A stretch of DNA of 64,000 nt from Nemopilema nomurai (lineage: Eukaryota; Cnidaria; Scyphozoa; Rhizostomeae; Rhizostomatidae), in contig ML133378.1 of the NCBI GenBank assembly GCA_003864495.1, positions 1,273,009-1,337,008 of the forward strand, read 5' to 3'. Both the position numbers and the translations under genes were made by a program. This document shows, one piece after another, positions 46,201-57,764 of this stretch (its first letter is position 1; every line of letters begins with the position of its first letter). The notes under the pieces were generated by a model that worked only from the letters and a program-made list of their open reading frames with translations, did not search any database and was not told the DNA's origin.

Positions 46201-49200
46201 TCAGTTGCCTGGCGTTTTTTGATATACTGAATATATTGAGATGGAGACCCTACCTCCAAAGCGTACCTAAAGCTATTTTGAAAGCAAATCGTCTAAAGCT
46301 CTTTTGTAAACACGTAATGGCTTTTGATAATTTGTTGCATGAGCACAGCTATTGCACGGCTATAACAATGGTCACAAAACAATAATTCTTTACACTGGGT
46401 CTCCAGATTAGGAAAAGAACTAACCAAAACCGAATTTGATTAGAAAAGATCACGTTCACTAGCACAGAGAAACGTCTACTATGTTAGTGCAACTTGAGAA
46501 AGTCTTTTAGGCTACCCGCTGTTTGTATGCCTTGACAAAATTGGTGAAAGTTTTGCACACAGATGCCTAATGAATAAACATGAAAGATTGAAGCCACACT
46601 TCACTTTGAACCTCGAAAATGATTCATTCATTAGTAAATAGTGTATTATGTACTTATAACAACTACACAGTAGTTAGTGAGGTACATAAGCAATGTCATG
46701 AAATAGGATTGCAGGTGCATTCATAGCTAATTGCTTTCTATCAAATCAGGATGCTCGTTATATTATGACATTACTTTGTTTTAAAGTCCACAGGTGGCCT
46801 CACGTCTTGGAAGCCTTCAAAAGATTCTTGTGCAAATTTTGGAGTTGCTTTGTTGCGTAACATAACACCAGGCGTTCTTGATTAAACGGATTCCTTAGAA
46901 ATGTTGTGGGTTTTCTAAACTACACAAAGGAATTAAAGAAACAGTAGCAGATTAATAGTTGTGCAAAATGACAACAAGTATCACCAATCTGCTAATTTAA
47001 ATGAGCTCAAGGCTCTTCAATGAAGCTGACGGCTGCAGGGACATTTCAAGTATAACGGCGTTTTCATTAGATTCGAATCCCTTTAGAATTTAGCTGAGTA
47101 ATTGAACGTAAACATGACTCCATGTTGCTTCCATTTAAGAGTTACATTACAACATTGAAGACGAACCTGGAGAAACTGGCCTCCCACTTCAAGGAGCAAC
47201 TTGGGAGAAAGTCAGATTCTGGTGAATATTTTGCATCCAATATGAATGATAGCTCGAGTGTAGTAGTAATAGACAAATCAAAAAATAGCTGTGGTGCCGC
47301 AAATCATGGAATGAATCATCTCAGATTCATCTGGTATAACCCTTTGCACTGGTGTGCAGTCAAGCGACTGCCAAGTATTCCGATGTAGTGCTGACCAGGG
47401 GTGAACTAATCAGGGGTTCGAGGGGTGCATTCCCCAGTGGGTCGTCTCTACTTTACGCTCTAGAAATAAGTAGACCTTGTTCTCACCTTTCATTGCTCCG
47501 CAGTGGGAGACACGTCGCAGCGAGGCCGTGCGACGTGTCTTTGTGCAGGCCCATCAACAGCAACACTCTGTGGCAATTCAAGGTGTCCACTTTAGAGAGC
47601 ACTGTCCAGCGGGTGTGGGGCCCCATTCTATTATTAGTGCTTGGCGTCAGTATTGTAGTGAATCAAACACTGATTAAACTGTACCTTGCTCGCTAAATTT
47701 GATGGCCTAGGATTTGTTGGATGCTTTTTACTTTGTTAATTTATTATGCCATCCCTCACTGTCACCTTTTTTCTCTCAATGGTCTTACACATTTTCTAGA
47801 TGACCTAAACCAGCGATTTAGTGACCTAAGCGACGGAGAAGTCAACGAGACATATTTGAAGGTTAATCTTTTCAAAAATTCATCTATCGTCGTATACAAA
47901 ATGCAATTGATTAAAGCAAAAGTCGTTTTATAGATTTGCTTCCACTATTAGAGTAAATTAAAATTTTACGTCTTTTAGGATGACGAACATGTTTTTTTAT
48001 AGTGTAGTGTAACGAGATTAATTGATCTAGAGTCTTCATTATTTGTTTTTAAGTGCCGCAGAAAGTATGCAGGTGAAATGCATCACAGAACATCAGTACG
48101 ATTATTATTATTATCATAAGCGGCAGGTTCTACTGGAAAGCTGAGAACTGGACCTAAGGCTATTTAATTTGGCATATGGTATCCACTTTCTAAATTTTTT
48201 ACCTTCTACTTTTCAGATAGCGTCAAGTGGCCTAAGCAGAATAACCCAAGACACCAGAAAGGTTAGTCGCTGGATGCTCCTCAATTCGGTTACTGAGTTT
48301 AGGTGCTGGGTTTAACAGCAGGTTTTGTGGTGAAAACTGTAAAATTTGCCCAACTGTATCGCCACACTTTCATGTGAATATCGAAATTTAATATCTAGCT
48401 TGCAATGTTGTCACGAAAATGGAACCTGCTCAAATCTAAACTAGGCCTATGTTTTGACAATATTGAAGTACGCAAGCCTCGTCAAGAAGCCGCAGCGAGA
48501 CACTCAAATCATCTTGAGAAGAACGCGTGAAGTTGGGTCTAGACGAAGACTGCCCCAATTTAGTCCATGAATAATGCGCTTTCTGAGCCTCAATGCCCCT
48601 CCTCAAGATGGACTGAGAGTTGGTTAAGCAAATGATATCGTTATACTCATTCTTTCAAAATGCGAACAGATCAAATCTTCAGTTTTCAACGAAATCCTGA
48701 ACTGACTAATACTATTTCCTGCTGTCCCACCTTCTTCCACTTGAGTTGTCGATTTCATGGACCGACATTTCCTCGTCAATTTTATCTCTGCTCTTCACTT
48801 TCAGACCTGCTCGTAATCTACTTGTCTATAGCACACTTTATAGTTTCACGACTATCTTGTAAGTCGGATCATTGGATTTCTTGTTTCTGCATTTCAACAA
48901 TAAGGGACTTCTGCATAATTTCGCTTATCTCTATTGCTAGAAAACCTGCAGATAACTTAATAGTGTCTCGTACAACAGTTCTGCGACTGATCAATATCTT
49001 GAGGCACTGGCTTTCTTTTAACAGTATTTTATGATTTCATAACCATTTTGTTAATGCTCTTTGAATGCTCTTGCTTTGTTTTCTAGGAAGAGTCTTTCGA
49101 AACTGCTCTTATTGAAGAAATAGAAAGCCTGCTCGGACATTTGGTTGAAGCCAAGGTATTCATTGCATTCTTAGCTGTTTATATTTTCATGCAATCATGG

Positions 49201-50913
49201 CTTCTATGGCGTTTTATTGACGAACTGCGATCGGCCCATTCTCTTGCCTAGCAACCGATGGTGGTTGATGCACAGCCACTGGTTTGAGCCGGTTAGCTAG
49301 TTGATTGTGTTAGAGAAGTCGCAGTTTGCTGTGCAGTGAGCTCTTTGCTGTATTACCGATCACGGGGGTATGCACTACACACTCGTCTTTGCATTCGCCG
49401 ATATGGCATCTATATCCACGCTTAATATATGATCACCAAGGTGCAAATTCTGTTGGTGCCTGCAGATCTGGTTTCATGGGGATACGGGACTTCGTCCATT
49501 CAAAACAAGGCCATTACAGCTGCACAAAAGTATTTAAGTAATGCTCGTTATACACGAGGTGCTGGAAGCAGTTTAATTTCAACAGTGCTCAGAAGAAATG
49601 TGAAATTGCTTTGTATCTCCTCATTCTGACTGGTTGGTTTATTTTTCATTGTCACACCATATCATGCTGACACATCTTTCCTCGCTCCTCCATCCTTTGA
49701 CTGCAAATTTATTTTTAGTATAAATCTTTATCTCTATCTTTCTCTCTCGGCCTGGCTCCGTGTTCTCTGCACATTAAACAAGACAACTTTGGATCGTATT
49801 GTCCATAGAGGTTGAGCAGTTAGTAGAAACCCACTTACAACTCGTTTCTACACTGCCACGTTCAAATTTTTCTGGGACCAAAATTCTTCGCGTAGTATTT
49901 GTTAAATCCCAAGAGCCCAATAGAAATCAATTTCTCTCGTTACCCATGCTAAAATCAGCTGTTGTATGTTGGCAAAATTTCATTTGTCTCTTTTTTGTAA
50001 ATTTACCAGCTTTCCTTCCATTTGATGATCATTTCTGTTGAATGATTCGTTTAAAGTTCTCGTTACGAAACCGAGATAATTTTGCGAATTGTAGTAGCTT
50101 TAATTAAAAGAATCTTTGTCTTTGTATCCGTTGCAGGTAATGAAAGTATCCTTTCTCTTCGCAATCGAGTCTCCGATTGATCTTTATCTCAGAAATCTGG
50201 AGATAAATTTACAACCTGCTCTTTTAGAAATTCATATTGCCGTATTGATAAGATTTTTAGCGTGTTTGCCACTGAAAGTGTATTTGGATGTTACCTGTCA
50301 ACTGGTAAAGAATTCCTTTAAAACATACAGAGAGATTGATTGCTGGCCTTTGGTAATAAGCAGTATCGTTGTTTTTATTTCCGACGTTGGTTTCCGCTTG
50401 AATAATCCCAAAGCTTGCTAGAGCTGGGCTACATCGCGAGGGTGAAGCAAATGGGTTCGGAGGAGAAAACGGTCTACGAAAAGACCACCCCTTAAACTTT
50501 AGTCTAAATTCACGAACATTCAGGATTCATGAACGTTCAATAGCGATCTTTGCTGTGCTTGAAATTTTACGTGGCTCACCTCCAGTCGTATGCTGCCCGA
50601 TTCGCTAAACTAAATGTTGTTTTTTTTTAATCTCTTTATCTATGACGTTCGAAGTCTTTTTCGTTATCGTTTATCTTTACTGTTGATTGTTTGCTTTTTA
50701 TGCCTAATTATTTCGGTTAATACTTTTATCGAAAGTTAAGAAGCTCATTGATAAGCACATATTTTGCAAAAGATCTTCTCAATCTAACTTTTCGCAATGC
50801 TCTTGCCAACTCTGCTTGAATTCTCGTTTCAGAGTTTATTGGAGCGAATCGAGGCGAGACGAGACAACTTTCTTTACTGGAACGAGCAAATGATGACGTA
50901 TGAGCAACTGAGC
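34249..50913 (+). CDS. PX-BAR sorting nexin with coiled-coil and CCHC zinc-finger-like N-terminal extension (partial)
   Basis: Exons with matching phases: 34249-34284 (tentative first), 34516-34851, 36931-36992, 39038-39158, 39428-39505, 39805-39866, 40331-40393, 40891-40978, 42209-42292, 44655-44709, 45173-45222, 45499-45543, 45806-45919, 47140-47221, 47800-47861, 48217-48261, 49087-49155 and 50833-50913. They give about 511 residues with no stop. Order: a globular Asp-rich segment (YDGVFGFDADTDDTVAV), a short coiled coil (LTDENKRLRAQLAELKL), a Ser/Pro linker, and a finger CTLCSRKINLTELEVHSKIC. The PX domain follows (MLVVDVTQIKEA; FKVNRSIDDFVWFRKILQ; FLRRLTNHKALKS; VRDFFTKE), then BAR helices (YITTLKTNLEKLASHFKE; EEIESLLGHLVEAK; LLERIEARRDNFLYWNEQ). 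Such proteins bind endosomal phosphoinositides and curve membranes. The usual R-R-Y/F PX motif is altered (NRSIDDF), and the PPxxP loop is only VPSIKL. The distal BAR helix and stop are missing, and the true first exon is uncertain. Confidence 0.75.
37321..37385. repeat. 26-bp tandem repeat, about 2.5 copies
   Basis: Two full copies and a partial third of GGGAGCATACAGGCATTTGT plus AAGAGA, in an intron of the sorting nexin gene. Confidence 0.8.
43186..43263 (+). pseudogene. Possible fragment of a non-LTR retrotransposon reverse transcriptase
   Basis: A short frame encodes KKKLNKKGPKTEPFGIP before a stop. This resembles the (R/K)GPxTEPxGTP peptide recalled from invertebrate LINE-type frames. 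Only about 25 codons remain. It sits in a sorting-nexin intron just before the Harbinger-like element. The assignment rests on one short motif and is weak. Confidence 0.25.
43481..44085 (+). mobile_element. Harbinger/PIF-like non-autonomous DNA element
   Basis: The 30-bp terminal inverted repeats at 43481-43510 and 44056-44085 (AAACCAGCGCAACATTTC at the outer end) match at 28 of 30 positions. The subterminal DNA is packed with CCAACAT/ATGTTGG repeats (CCAACATCGTCCAACATC and similar). The interior contains an ATG (43668) frame of 76 codons with an acidic stretch (ILDDSEEETQNN) and KTRKWIKRRQEKG. This matches the conserved N-terminal W-x-R-R-x-x-K-G region of PIF/Harbinger transposases. The rest of the transposase is absent, so the copy is internally deleted. 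A TTA-type 3-bp target duplication is possible but not secure. Confidence 0.6.
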
Positions 50914-52742
50914 GTGAGTTTTTCTGCCTGTTTTGCAGTTCTGTTGACTTGGTTTCGTTTTACAACCAAGAATGCGCACCTTTCTATGGCTGACCTATGG
51001 GTGAATGACCTTTGGGTGAAACCAGCAAGATAAGCTTGGATAACTAAGCACAAGATCTTTCAATAGACCTACTCAGCATCTCCCATGAGACTCGGCGTGC
51101 TTCAACTCCGCCCTACGCGATGCTTGTGAGAGTAATGTCGGGAACATAAACAGCGTATTGTGTCCCCATTCCAACACACCCGCCTGTTTCAAGTCCAGGC
51201 TTAAACGACACCCTGATATTTTGATCTATGTCACATAATTCGCTTCAGATTTTTTCCAAAATCATTTGTTTCTAACTTGTGTTAACTTAAAGCTCACTGT
51301 TCGTATGGCAAAGAAACTCGAATAGATCCCTTTTTCCTGCGTTACTACTTCGATCTTCAAACTCTAGTTCGTGTAAGATGCCTCCTTTTTACTGGAGACA
51401 AAAATAGTTGAAGCGAATGCGGTTGGCTCATATTGGACGACCAATCAACCTTGTTACAATCGTTAGAAACGTCGAATTGAATCGGTTTTGGCCAATTGAC
51501 AGGAACCTACGACATCATGCTCAAAAATGGGTTTTCGCCATCTTCGATGCTTTCGTTAGGCATCGAGCAGCAAATAACAATTCGGTTCTCGATAAGGGCG
51601 TCAATCAAATATGCTGTGAGACTCAGTACTAACAACAAGTTGCTTGGTCCCTGGTTTTAACTCAGGAGCCTGTTAAGACCAATCATTTCGGTTCAGCTCA
51701 GTTGGGAATGATCTCATCCTGGTTCTTTTGTGGTTAGCTGGCGATCGCGTTTGTTGCGGGCAATGATATGCTGACGTGTTCAACTGACGTTGGCCGGTTC
51801 TTAGCCTTTTAGATAAACCAATCTCCCACATATGGCGCGGTGCTCAGAGAGATTTCTACTGCGTTTGCATTGAGAATTGTGACCGAGAAAACTATGCTTT
51901 GCAATGACGTTCCTGATAAAAGACTGGCTTTTGACTAGTGAAGTTGTGAGAATAAGTCGATGAAGCCGTGCGATCTTGTGGTAGAATTATTCGTGGTTTC
52001 ACTAACGTCATTTTCTAAGAACAAAGGTTTACTGAAAATATGGAACCGACTGATAATCTCAACTGAGCAAAATTGGCCACACCTAGAAGATCAGGGTTCT
52101 TTGTGTTTATCTGCGGACCACTTTGCATTTGACTCCTGAAGCCAGCCAACGTTACCCAAGTAATTGAAATGGTCTTTTCTAAACCATCCCTGGAAAATGT
52201 TAAGCTATCCCTGGAAAATGTTAAACTGTCCCTGGAAAATGTTAATCTATCCCTGGAAAATGTTGAAATACAAGCAATTGCTTGAATGCGTAAACTAGAA
52301 GGAGAGAAATGCAGCCCTTTTTCAAATTTATTCTTGTCCATTGCTCCAGCTCAACTGTCGTTGAAAGTATTTTTGCTACTATATCAAACTCTATAGATTG
52401 ACAATTTTTTCTCAACGTTTAGATTTCTATTCTTTACATAGTTCTAACTCATATACGAGATTAAACAATCAAGATGCCTTTGTGCGCGATGCACACCAGC
52501 ATTCTAACGCTCTTTGCAGTCGTGATTTTGCTAGAAATTATCCATCACCAAATTATCCACTCGCGAGACAATGGATAGGACGGGGGTAATGTTACACAAT
52601 CCCTTATATAATAATGTTATCGAAGAAGGAAGGTGAGTGCCCGTGCAGCAGTGCTTTTATAGGTTGCTTAATAAATTGTATTCTTCTTCATGTTCATGAT
52701 ATCCCCTATGTTCTGTGTCCTCTATCACCAGGCCCTTGTGCC
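50914..52742. other. Intron or intergenic between sorting nexin and opsin
   Basis: No convincing exon was found after the strong GTGAGT donor at 50914. The segment holds the 21-bp tandem array at 52180-52263 and otherwise unremarkable AT-rich sequence. Confidence 0.5.
52180..52263. repeat. 21-bp tandem repeat, 4 copies
   Basis: Four copies of a unit containing TCCCTGGAAAATGTTAA separated by variable AACTR/AGCTA bases. It lies just downstream of the opsin 3' end (opsin is on the minus strand). Confidence 0.9.
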
Positions 52743-53747
52743 TTAACAGTGGTCCTTAGATAACAGAAGTTGCCCCCCGTTAGCAAGCCGTTTCTCGAGG
52801 TCCGTTTCATCGTCCGTTTTGTTCATGTTCTGCAAAGTGGACGACCGCACCTCTCTCCTGGCCACCAGATTGAATGTTTCCATGAGTCTTCGCTTGTAGT
52901 CCTTGTGTATAAACAAGAAGACGATTGGCAAAGCGAAAGTCGACCCTTTGGCAAAGAGACTAGGGATGGTCTTGGTCAACGCACTCAGTCCGGTCGGGTT
53001 CACCGCCGTTATCAAGCATACGACGGCGTACGGTGCCCATATGCAAAAAAAGGTTACGGTCACTATTACGCCAAGCCGTATGAGGAGTAGATCCGCGCGT
53101 TGAGTGCCGCTTCTAGAGGCGGAGTCCGGCTTGAGCGAGTTGCGTTTTATGAAAAGGTAGAGTTTGATGTAGAGAAGGGACATCGTGACTATGGGGAACA
53201 GGAATGACATAACCGTGGCCGCAACGTTGTACGTGACGTGTGACGTGTCATGCACGTCCCAGTTCAGCGAACAGCTCACGTGCACTCCCTCGAGACCGTA
53301 GCTGGACCAGCCGACCAACGGCAGGGCGCACCAGAACAGCGCCAGAGCCGCGCAAAGCACGTGCGGCGTGAGGCGGCTGCAGTTGCTCGCCCTTCTACTC
53401 ACCACTGATTTCGAGGTCAGCATGGCATGGTGCTGCCATGACAACAGCGTCATCTCGTAAATCGAAGTAAGCGCCAGCCAGTAGGTGAGGAAGGCGTAGA
53501 AAGTGCAGGAGCCGTCGCCCCAAAACCACTGTTTTGTGAAACAGGCGGGCGTGACGAGGATCTGGTTGGCAATGCACTGGATGACGTTGTTCAGGCAAAG
53601 GATGAGCAGCGTGAGGCTGACGGGGGTCCTTGAGGACCGGTCGATGGTGAAGAGGATTCGCGCCGCCGTCCCGTTGAAAATCAGACTGAGCACGTTGATG
53701 CACCCGTTCCAGGTGCCGATGGCGTAGTAAATGCTGCTTGAGACCAT
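52743..53747 (-). CDS. Opsin-like class A GPCR (single exon), lacking E/DRY and NPxxY
   Basis: An intronless frame of 334 residues from the ATG at 53747 (context GTGGCCATGG). The same frame is open upstream to about 53850 without another ATG. Seven membrane segments are visible. TM7 has FAKGSTFALPIVF, whose Lys aligns with the retinal Schiff-base Lys296 of bovine rhodopsin. The extracellular loop WSSYGLEGVHVSCSLNW is opsin-like, with a Glu six residues before the disulfide Cys (the 181 counterion position) and a partner Cys at the top of TM3 (GDGSCTF). TM6 keeps CIWAPY. Counting from the TM3 Cys, the E/DRY positions are Gln-His-His (LSWQHHAM). The TM2 Asp is Asn, and NPxxY reads LPIVF. The start leaves only about five residues before TM1, so a short 5' exon may be missing. 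It is likely a light sensor at the plasma membrane; the opsin class is not fixed. Confidence 0.88.
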   Translation of the reverse strand: MVSSSIYYAIGTWNGCINVLSLIFNGTAARILFTIDRSSRTPVSLTLLILCLNNVIQCIANQILVTPACFTKQWFWGDGSCTFYAFLTYWLALTSIYEMTLLSWQHHAMLTSKSVVSRRASNCSRLTPHVLCAALALFWCALPLVGWSSYGLEGVHVSCSLNWDVHDTSHVTYNVAATVMSFLFPIVTMSLLYIKLYLFIKRNSLKPDSASRSGTQRADLLLIRLGVIVTVTFFCIWAPYAVVCLITAVNPTGLSALTKTIPSLFAKGSTFALPIVFLFIHKDYKRRLMETFNLVARREVRSSTLQNMNKTDDETDLEKRLANGGQLLLSKDHC

Positions 53748-54654
53748 GGCCACGACCCCCGCTTCACTCAAGATGCCTGGCTGCCAGGTAATGACGTCGT
53801 CGTAATCAGTGTTCGCCACACGTGGACAAGAAGCGGGGGGATTTCCTTAGTCAATCGGCGGAGTGGTTCGTCATCAAGAGAATTTCCTTCCGTCCTTTTT
53901 CCTCGTTGTGCCAGATGTTTTCCGGTTCAGTATACAGCTTACCTCGTTGCTTGACCACCACTGGTAATTTCACCCACTGCTGGTAATTTCATCCTCCACT
54001 GGTAATTGCACTTCCATCCGCCCTGCTTTCGACCTCGTTCCTCTTTGCTTCGTCGCGCTTTCAGCAGCAGCATGTACCCCTGGTAAAGAGCAAGTCATCA
54101 TTCATGATCCGTTTTCATAAGTAACACTTATCTCGTTTGCCCCTGCATACTACTTAATCGGGGATAGTTAATCGGGGGCACATTGAACCCCTTTTAATGC
54201 CATGGGGAAAGGCAGATGCACACCCTTACTCTTATTTATTTCTTTCAAATCTCGAAACAGATTGCGAATCAAATCTAAAGAGCTGACTGTAGAAGAATGT
54301 AAAAAGTCTGTAAAGTAAAAGATTACGGATCTCGCGTATATTGAATATCTCTTTTGCAAACTGCAAACTATAAGCTCGTATGAAACAGTAATATGAAAAA
54401 GTCGCGTGAAAGATGCAAAACTGTGCTCAGATTTTCTTTCGTGCCTGTTTCTTTTCCTTGTCGCGGTCAAATAATTCTCGCTGGATGACATTTTAAGGAA
54501 TGTTAAGCAAATTGCGCAGTTATCTTGGCTTAAAATGTTATCTCTGCTCCAAGACCTGCTGCTGCATGAAGTCCTAATGACCCGACGTGACCACATTGTG
54601 ATTAAGGCTTTGTTTGCTATGCCATGATATGCACTCGGCTATACGAACTCACGT

Positions 54655-54702
54655 TGGCAAACAGAGCCCCTGAGGCAAACAGAGCCCCTGAGGCTAACAG
54701 GG
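54655..54702. repeat. 18-bp tandem repeat, about 2.7 copies
   Basis: Copies of GGCAAACAGAGCCCCTGA in direct repeat, the last one diverged (AACAGGGC). Confidence 0.85.
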
Positions 54703-55828
54703 CTATCGTTGTTCGTATATTGCCGGTTGAAGGTGTGAAAGGCCAGTTGTATTCGCGAACCCTGGCGTTTTATTCAAACAGGATGAGCGTTGGTCTAATT
54801 CATGCTGATAGAAGATCAAATCCGTCCAAAAAAATCTTCATGTTGCTTTTCCTTGTTTGCCGTGAGATGGAATGCCGATGCTATTTTATGATTAAAAGAC
54901 AAGAAGTTATATGCAGCATTTCAATGTCTAAGATTATTAACATTGAACCAGAAGATTTTTGGCGCCACTCGCCTTCTTAAATTCAGAACAACTGTTTTAA
55001 ACTAGGCTAGTGAGTCCTTGATCACGATAAGATTGGTGATTGATGCATAAAGTCACGTGTGTTCAAACCCGGACGAATCTAGCTACCGACCAACAGTCAC
55101 TGATAAGGAGGCAAGGTCAGTAGTGATGCAAGTTGCTTGAAACCTAAAGATCGGTTTTTCAGTTTTTTTGGAGCCTATTTCACGCGAAAAGGCAGTTTCT
55201 TCTTGGTTTACCCATATTTGCAATAAGAGTTAAAGATTTATTGTAGAATTATCAATTTTTAATCCTTCAGTGGCAAAGCCTCTACCTGCGGTAGTTGAAA
55301 ACCAAATTGCAATCTGCAGAGAATCGTCTGGTGTCCTCGGCTTCAGTATAGAAACGTATTCGAGTTATGATTTGCCAGGTTTTTATCTGTCTCGAGGCTG
55401 GCACCATTGGTCAGTTGCCAATTTGGATTTCTTACAGTTATGCCCGATTTCAGTGCAGAATTATGACACCTGCCAAATTTTTCTATGCGTACAATTTTTT
55501 TAAATTGCCTTGTGCCTTAAACAGGATAGATACGTCAAACAGTCTATGTACTCACTGTTCGCGATTGCATTTCTTCAAGTTGGAGTTTGTAAAAATTAAT
55601 GCAAACCCACTCTTATTTTATGCCAGTCTACAGCTTACGACTTTATCTAATGAAACGCCAGACTTTTACTTCAATGCACAAAACATGAAAACTGGAAATA
55701 AGATCGTCCGTGCCGACAAATGTTATGATTTCAAAGTAGAAATGTTTGAAATGGAATAGAATCAAGAATAAAAGATTTCTTACCCAGGACCTGAAAAATG
55801 TTGATGCTGCAGGAGAGTATGATTTTGA

Positions 55829-55868
55829 TACCAGCGTGTTGATACCAGCGTGTTGATACCAGTGTGCT
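55829..55868. repeat. 15-bp tandem repeat, about 3 copies
   Basis: TTGATACCAGCGTG repeated three times, the third with a GTGTGC variant. Confidence 0.8.
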
Positions 55869-57701
55869 GTAGAAGGAGTGCGGCTCACTGGCGCTTCCTG
55901 CAAGAAGCGAAACGAACTTCATTTTAAAGATATCCATTTATTATTCATTAGAGCGTGGCATATAATTCGTTTGCAGAGGATATCACCCTCATTGCACTGG
56001 GGATGTCATTAGCCTGACCCTGCGGAGTGCTGACTCGCTGTTGCAACCATCTCGGTGGCGTCAGACTAGCCAAAGAGCCCACTCCAAACGGCTTGCTCTT
56101 CATCAGTCGGCAGGTCATCTTGCGTCTCGCCATATTTGCAGCCTGCAAAAGCAGTGTTCCCAGTGTCCTGAAAAAGTTATAATTTTCCTCCGGCTACAAT
56201 TTTATGGTGCAAACCATCCTCAAAAATTTTTTACAATCTCTTTCTTTGTTTTTTATAGAAATTGCAAATAAACCTTCCTCAAGTATGTCATTAATAGGCA
56301 AACCCCCTTTTGCTCCCAGCCGTGGAGCCGTCATTTTTCCTGGACTCTGTCAGTACCCAAGCATGATTGTTATTTTGAAAATTTGTTTTTAAAAATTACC
56401 ATTTGTCTTTAAAAAGTAAATCAGAGTATTAAAGCTTTATATGTGATTAAAGCGTTATTTTGGAAATTCAAGCCTGACTACTGGTTAGCCGAGTGGCGCT
56501 CATCTACAAAGCTAGCCATCCCGGGATCGGCCCCGGCTCGCAAAAGGCCACAGCCCATGGCCATGTGTCCTCAACAGCGCATTGCCCATCGATATCTAAT
56601 GTAAACTTTTTTATTAAAATACCTATTTTTTCCCAACCGCAATATTTTCAAAAATTCTGGATTTTGAGCCTAAAATTGTTCTTAAATTATTCTTGTCCAA
56701 CCAAAGTGTAGATTTGCCTTAATAACATAATATACAAAATATTGAATCTTTTCTGATATGTTGCTTCACCATAAATTTCAACCAGAACAAACATATCATG
56801 AGTTTGTAGATGGCTAGCATTTAACTTCAGTGTTGGGCATAAAATCTTAGTAGCTTCACCAAGTTTTCGTCCATTCAGCAGCAAGTACTTTTAGCCGACA
56901 GCCTTTCTCGTGAGAAATTTCGGTCAAATGCCATGCACTAAAGAACGAGTCTACGAATTTTGAGATCTGATATTGTGTCTCTTTATTTGTTTAGAGAGAT
57001 CTTGCAATGATTACCTGCTCATTTATATGTCAATCTCTTATCCAGTTCGTCATATCACCTGCAATGCAAAAGCGTCGATTTCCGGCATATAAAAGCTATT
57101 AGGAAAGCGCGAATAGTCCCATAATCCCATTTTGTAATGAATGTCTAGTTGGAATTGTTGCAAGGCCTAGATAAACCAGATTATCATGACAAGTACGACT
57201 TAATATGATAATGGTAAACCAAAATTACGAATTAAATTTCGATGATACACATTTAATTTGTAATTAGTTGAAATTACCGTTTGGAATAATACTGTAAGTA
57301 CTTAAGCAATGTCAAGTCAATGCTGCGAAATTTACCTGCTCTCTGTTGTCGCGTTGGAATTCTGTGCGCCACCTACCACCGTTACTGTGAACGCAACGCG
57401 TTTTGTTCGCCCGTCAATTCGTTGTCACACCATGTCGAAAGGCAGAAGGCGTGGACTTCGAGCATTGCCCCCGTTGTAGTTAATTTTGTGATCGACTTGT
57501 GACCGGTTAATTTGCATCCACTCCGAAGGAGCGTCTTCATCAACAAATCAGGTTAAATACGAGGTTTCTGGCTTTTAATTTTCACCAGCAGTTTTCTCTG
57601 TTATTCTGTACGGTAAATCACCCTCGAAAATGGCATGCAAGATTATAGGAGAGGGGCGGTGCGGATAAATGGCTTGGCCTTGAGTGATGGCTTGAAAGCA
57701 T

Positions 57702-57764
57702 GATCCGATAGCTCAGCTTGGCATACAGAGTCAGGGGTCGTGGGTTCGAGTCTCGCTCGGGTCG
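57702..57764 (+). repeat. tRNA-derived element lacking an anticodon arm (SINE-like or tRNA pseudogene)
   Basis: The segment has a closed acceptor stem (GATCCGA with TCGGGTC), an A-box-like TAGCTCAGCTTGG and a B-box GGTTCGAGTC in a normal T-arm. Only about ten bases lie where the anticodon stem-loop and variable loop should be, so it cannot be a functional tRNA. The minus strand reads ERDSNPRPLTLYAKLS, a peptide typical of spurious frames over tRNA-derived repeats. Pol III promoter boxes are retained. Confidence 0.65.

Noticed and set aside
48660..49034. 124-codon + frame in a sorting-nexin intron
   Set aside because: Hydrophobic, Ser/Ile-rich translation without splice support or recognisable domain; probably chance or old repeat.
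52770..53103. Plus-strand frames of 66-106 codons under the opsin
   Set aside because: Antisense shadows of the opsin coding sequence.
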